From Nannobrachium achirus (Eukaryota; Chordata; Actinopteri; Myctophiformes; Myctophidae), in assembly GCA_963921795.1 (NCBI GenBank), contig OY997651.1, forward strand, positions 46,899,461-46,963,460: a stretch of DNA of 64,000 nucleotides, given 5' to 3'. The notes below the pieces were generated by a model, which was not told the DNA's origin, did no database searches, and worked only from the letters and a program-made list of their open reading frames with translations. Made by a program: the position numbers and the translations under genes. Shown in pieces: positions 61,740 to 64,000 of this stretch (positions are counted from its first letter, which is position 1; each line of letters begins with the position of its first letter).

Positions 61740-64000
61740 AGGGATTTCACTTCAAGTATTTTTTACAGATCGACTAGTTGAAGTAATAAGGGTAATAATA
61801 ATAAGGGTAATAATAATAATAATAATATCTCCCACAGGTTAAGAGGTGGTAAGTGGATCAGTAACAGAAACAACATTGTGAACTGGGAATCTTGGGCAAA
61901 GGTGAACCTCCAGACCAGATCAGACACAGGGAAAGCCAACAGGTCTCCTCAGACCACCATCATACCTTCACTACGGTCGGTAACATACACATCTCTTCTG
62001 TTCTTATACTCATTACTAACATCATCATCATCATCATCATCATATTCTATAAGTCACCACATCTGTCTGTTCTTGGTCAGACTACTGTAGGCTTGACTCA
62101 GGCATGCAAACAGATTCACACACATTCCAATTTTGTCAAAAATAATTGTGCAGAGCAGAGGTGTAAGTAATATCTGTAATATCTCAAACTAATATGATTT
62201 GAGCCGATAAACTCAATCACTAATTAATACTTTTCTTTATGCCCTGATTTATAGATTATGCATACAATGTGATATATTTGTAGAGATAATATGTCCACTA
62301 TTCAAGATAACTGTAAAAGCAGTAAAGGTTGTTGGGAACGGAACTTCGATCCCCCAACGTGCTAGCCTGGCGGGGCCCGACGTCATCTGCGTTCACTCAC
62401 TCATTCCTTCCACAATATAACGTCTGGCCTTCCGTCTATTGGCAGCTTGAAAAGTGGGCGGGAGTACTTACCTTGACAGACAGACTCCTCTAACCAATCA
62501 GCGTAGCAAAACATCTCTCAGCCAGTCGGAAGAACGGCAAACAAACACGTTTTTTCGGCCGATGAACTCCGCTAGCGCATCCCCCGTGTTACTTTTTAAT
62601 TGTTGTAATTGATTCCAACTCTGAAATAACTGCACTTATTGCTTGTTTTATTGTTAGAGCGTTAACTGTTACACTTGTTGCATCGCGAGGGCAGCCATTG
62701 TTGTTTTGAAAATGCTGCAGCATGCAACTACGTCAACGTCTACACATGGATCAATCAGGGAAAGCTTTTCACTTGTTGTCAGGAAAGACTACGTTTGTTG
62801 TGCGGAAGCAGTCACTGATTGGCCCCGATCAGAGAATAATCAGTATACTCGCTGCCAATCCCCGGAAGTCCAGACATTATACTGTGGAAGGAATGAGTGA
62901 GTGAACGCAGATGACGTCGGGCCCCGCCAGGCTACCAACGTGCTGCCAAGCTACATTAAGCCAGGTGCGTCATTCTTTGGTAAACGGGCCACTCTCACAC
63001 TCAACAAAATGTGAATTGGTCTGTTTTAGCACCACCTTGAGGCCAATTTGGAAAATGTAGTGTAGTGGTTTGTCCTTGGCAAAGTGGTGTCCCAGCATAG
63101 CCTGAAATCACACTCAGCTAAAGCTTGAGTGTGACATTGTTCCCTGTCTGAACGATTTAAAGGAGGAGGGACTTTGACTGCTTACACACAGAACTGCGAT
63201 CAGAAACATAAATCAACAGCTTGGTAAAATCAATATTCGTTAGACCCACCCCCTGCGCTCATTGGAGGAGCCGCAATTTCAGACGGGATAAACTGCAGAT
63301 TCTGATTCTGATTACAACACCAGAGAAACTGTCCACTCAGAGAGTGGGCCGGTCTATGGGCTGGAAGCAGGCTAGTCCCACCAATCACAGGTGCAGCATT
63401 TTGTGGAAAGCGGGCCCAGGCACTCCCCGGGGGGCGGTGAGGGTGTATTTATAATACATTGTACGACATACTTCTACCAAAAACAAGTGGAAAATAAACT
63501 AATCTCATTCTGTCTCTCTCTTTCTGTTTTTCCTTCCGTCTCTCTTTGTCTCTCAGAGTTCCTTCTAACTGTGCGAGAAACTTCAACCTGTTAGCATTTG
63601 ACCCAGATGGAGACCGGGTTAAATGCTATATTTTTCGTGCTTTTCCTTCTGTTCTCAACAAATCACCCGTGAGTTGAATGCTTTTATTTTGTAAATAAGA
63701 ACATAGATCACATCATACTGATGCAAACATTTATAATTAGTCTAATGTTATAATTAGTCTGCACGGTTTCTTCTCTAGGCCTATGAGACCCATAATTTCT
63801 TCTGGTTTGTTTTTGAACTCTTCCTGTCCTGTGTTCCTTTGCTCTTCTTTTAGGATTGTACTTTATCATTTGCTGCAACCAGCAGCAGGAATGAGGGTCT
63901 CTACGTTGTCCAGTTGTATATGAGTGACCATCCCAACCAGACCATCACCCTCACAGGCACTGGAGGAACTCAGTACAATACAACTTTCAACTACCGGTAC
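60536..64000 (+). CDS. Gene B: paralogue of gene A, 5' five exons (cut by window end)
   Basis: Exons 60536-60670, 61160-61347, 61838-61975, 63557-63668 and 63854 to beyond 64000. The phases (0, 2, 2, 0) are those of gene A. The product starts with a signal peptide, MSVSSVAVVLLLLCGAQHAG then AQQNNFYG, followed by the same Cys-containing extracellular region. No stop or frameshift is seen in 238 visible codons. Introns are far shorter than in gene A (intron 1 is 489 bp against 9.5 kb). A mucin domain is expected beyond the window by homology only. Confidence 0.85.
60671..61159. other. Gene B intron 1
   Basis: Contains a half hairpin (GAAAATAGCCCATCTACAAT, 60828-60847) and poly-A/poly-T tracts. 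Otherwise nothing. Confidence 0.6.
61160..61347 (+). CDS. Gene B exon 2
   Basis: VVMRYKTAFTTCNDSDTWEC... then LLEVKTVQSTAEWCQREG, donor gtgagt after ...FWMW. Two Cys (WEC and NDC) are absent from gene A. Confidence 0.88.
61645..61740. repeat. (CCA)n/(CTA)n microsatellite in gene B intron 2
   Basis: Trinucleotide tract; poly-Ser/Gly frame on the other strand is an artefact. Confidence 0.95.
61838..61975 (+). CDS. Gene B exon 3
   Basis: LRGGKWISNRNNIVNWESWA ... TTIIPSLR. The donor in frame is gtcggt; a second GT lies 4 nt on (gtaaca), which is the site used in gene A. Using the second site would shift the frame and reach TAA within a few codons of exon 4. Confidence 0.82.
62363..62934. mobile_element. 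Young DNA element with 51-bp perfect terminal inverted repeats
   Basis: Ends TAGCCTGGCGGGGCCCGACG and complement; the first 51 bp at each end are perfectly inverted and similarity goes on further in. Flanked by perfect 9-bp duplications CCAACGTGC (62354-62362 and 62935-62943). Size of duplication and long repeats fit a Mutator- or Merlin-like non-autonomous element. Lies in gene B intron 3. Confidence 0.8.
62944..63556. other. Rest of gene B intron 3, nothing recognised
   Basis: Some matched phrases (CACACTCA, CACTCAGC) but no clear element. Ends in a pyrimidine-rich acceptor tract (TCTCTCTTTCTG...). Confidence 0.5.
63557..63668 (+). CDS. Gene B exon 4
   Basis: VPSNCARNFNLLAFDPDGD then RVKCYIFRAFPSVLNKSP, donor gtgagt. 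The last 15 residues differ from gene A and are 1 codon shorter overall. Confidence 0.86.
63854..64000 (+). CDS. Gene B exon 5, partial
   Basis: DCTLSFAATSSRNEGLYVVQ ... DHPNQTITLTGTGG, open to the window edge. Corresponds to gene A exon 5. Confidence 0.85.

Overview
The window looks like a nuclear chromosome segment from a ray-finned (teleost) fish. It holds spliced genes with GT-AG introns, many short non-autonomous DNA transposons with fish-type termini, LINE fragments, long (CA)n tracts and no sign of bacterial gene organisation. I cannot name the species.

Two host genes can be supported, and they are paralogues arranged head to head. Gene A (minus strand, 25959 down to 1404) can be assembled from 11 exons whose phases all fit, giving 846 codons including the stop. 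It encodes a secreted, mucin-like protein: signal peptide, a Cys-containing N-terminal region of about 357 residues, a Thr/Pro/Ala-rich domain made of 27-bp repeats, and a short helical tail. Gene B (plus strand, from 60536, running off the end of the window) has the same first five exons, the same phases and an almost identical TATA-box/start-codon region. A broken copy of the family's penultimate exon lies at 54343-54424. I found no other convincing host gene; a few isolated exon-like stretches near 48-50 kb are left unassigned.

The rest is dense, nested repeat. Region by region: 1-7 kb has a LINE tail, a TTAA-ended palindrome, and a 4.8-kb foldback structure in the last intron of gene A. 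8.1-17.3 kb carries the remaining exons except exon 1, between MITEs. 17.6-20.1 kb has a palindromic element and a minisatellite-filled element. 20.2-34.4 kb is a giant inverted duplication (arms of 5.1 and 5.7 kb) whose 3.5-kb spacer contains the promoter and signal-peptide exon of gene A. 33.2-38.9 kb is a tandem duplication, each copy hit by a different transposon. 39-43.7 kb holds hAT elements and more of a 0.8-kb repeat. 43.9-46.3 kb is a three-copy tandem array with palindromic junctions. 46.9-52.5 kb has an L1-like LINE tail, hAT and MITE insertions. 55.1-59.2 kb is a foldback element plus a neighbour. 60.2-64 kb is gene B.

The signal that features do not explain is a family of about 18 short hairpins (about 70 bp, outer sequence AAAATAGCNGATCTACAAGC and its complement) scattered from 8 to 61 kb. 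The outer arms are nearly invariant and the inner stems differ between copies with matching changes on both sides. Copies sit inside unrelated transposons, and several are cut in half at repeat boundaries. This is the best candidate for something undescribed here.
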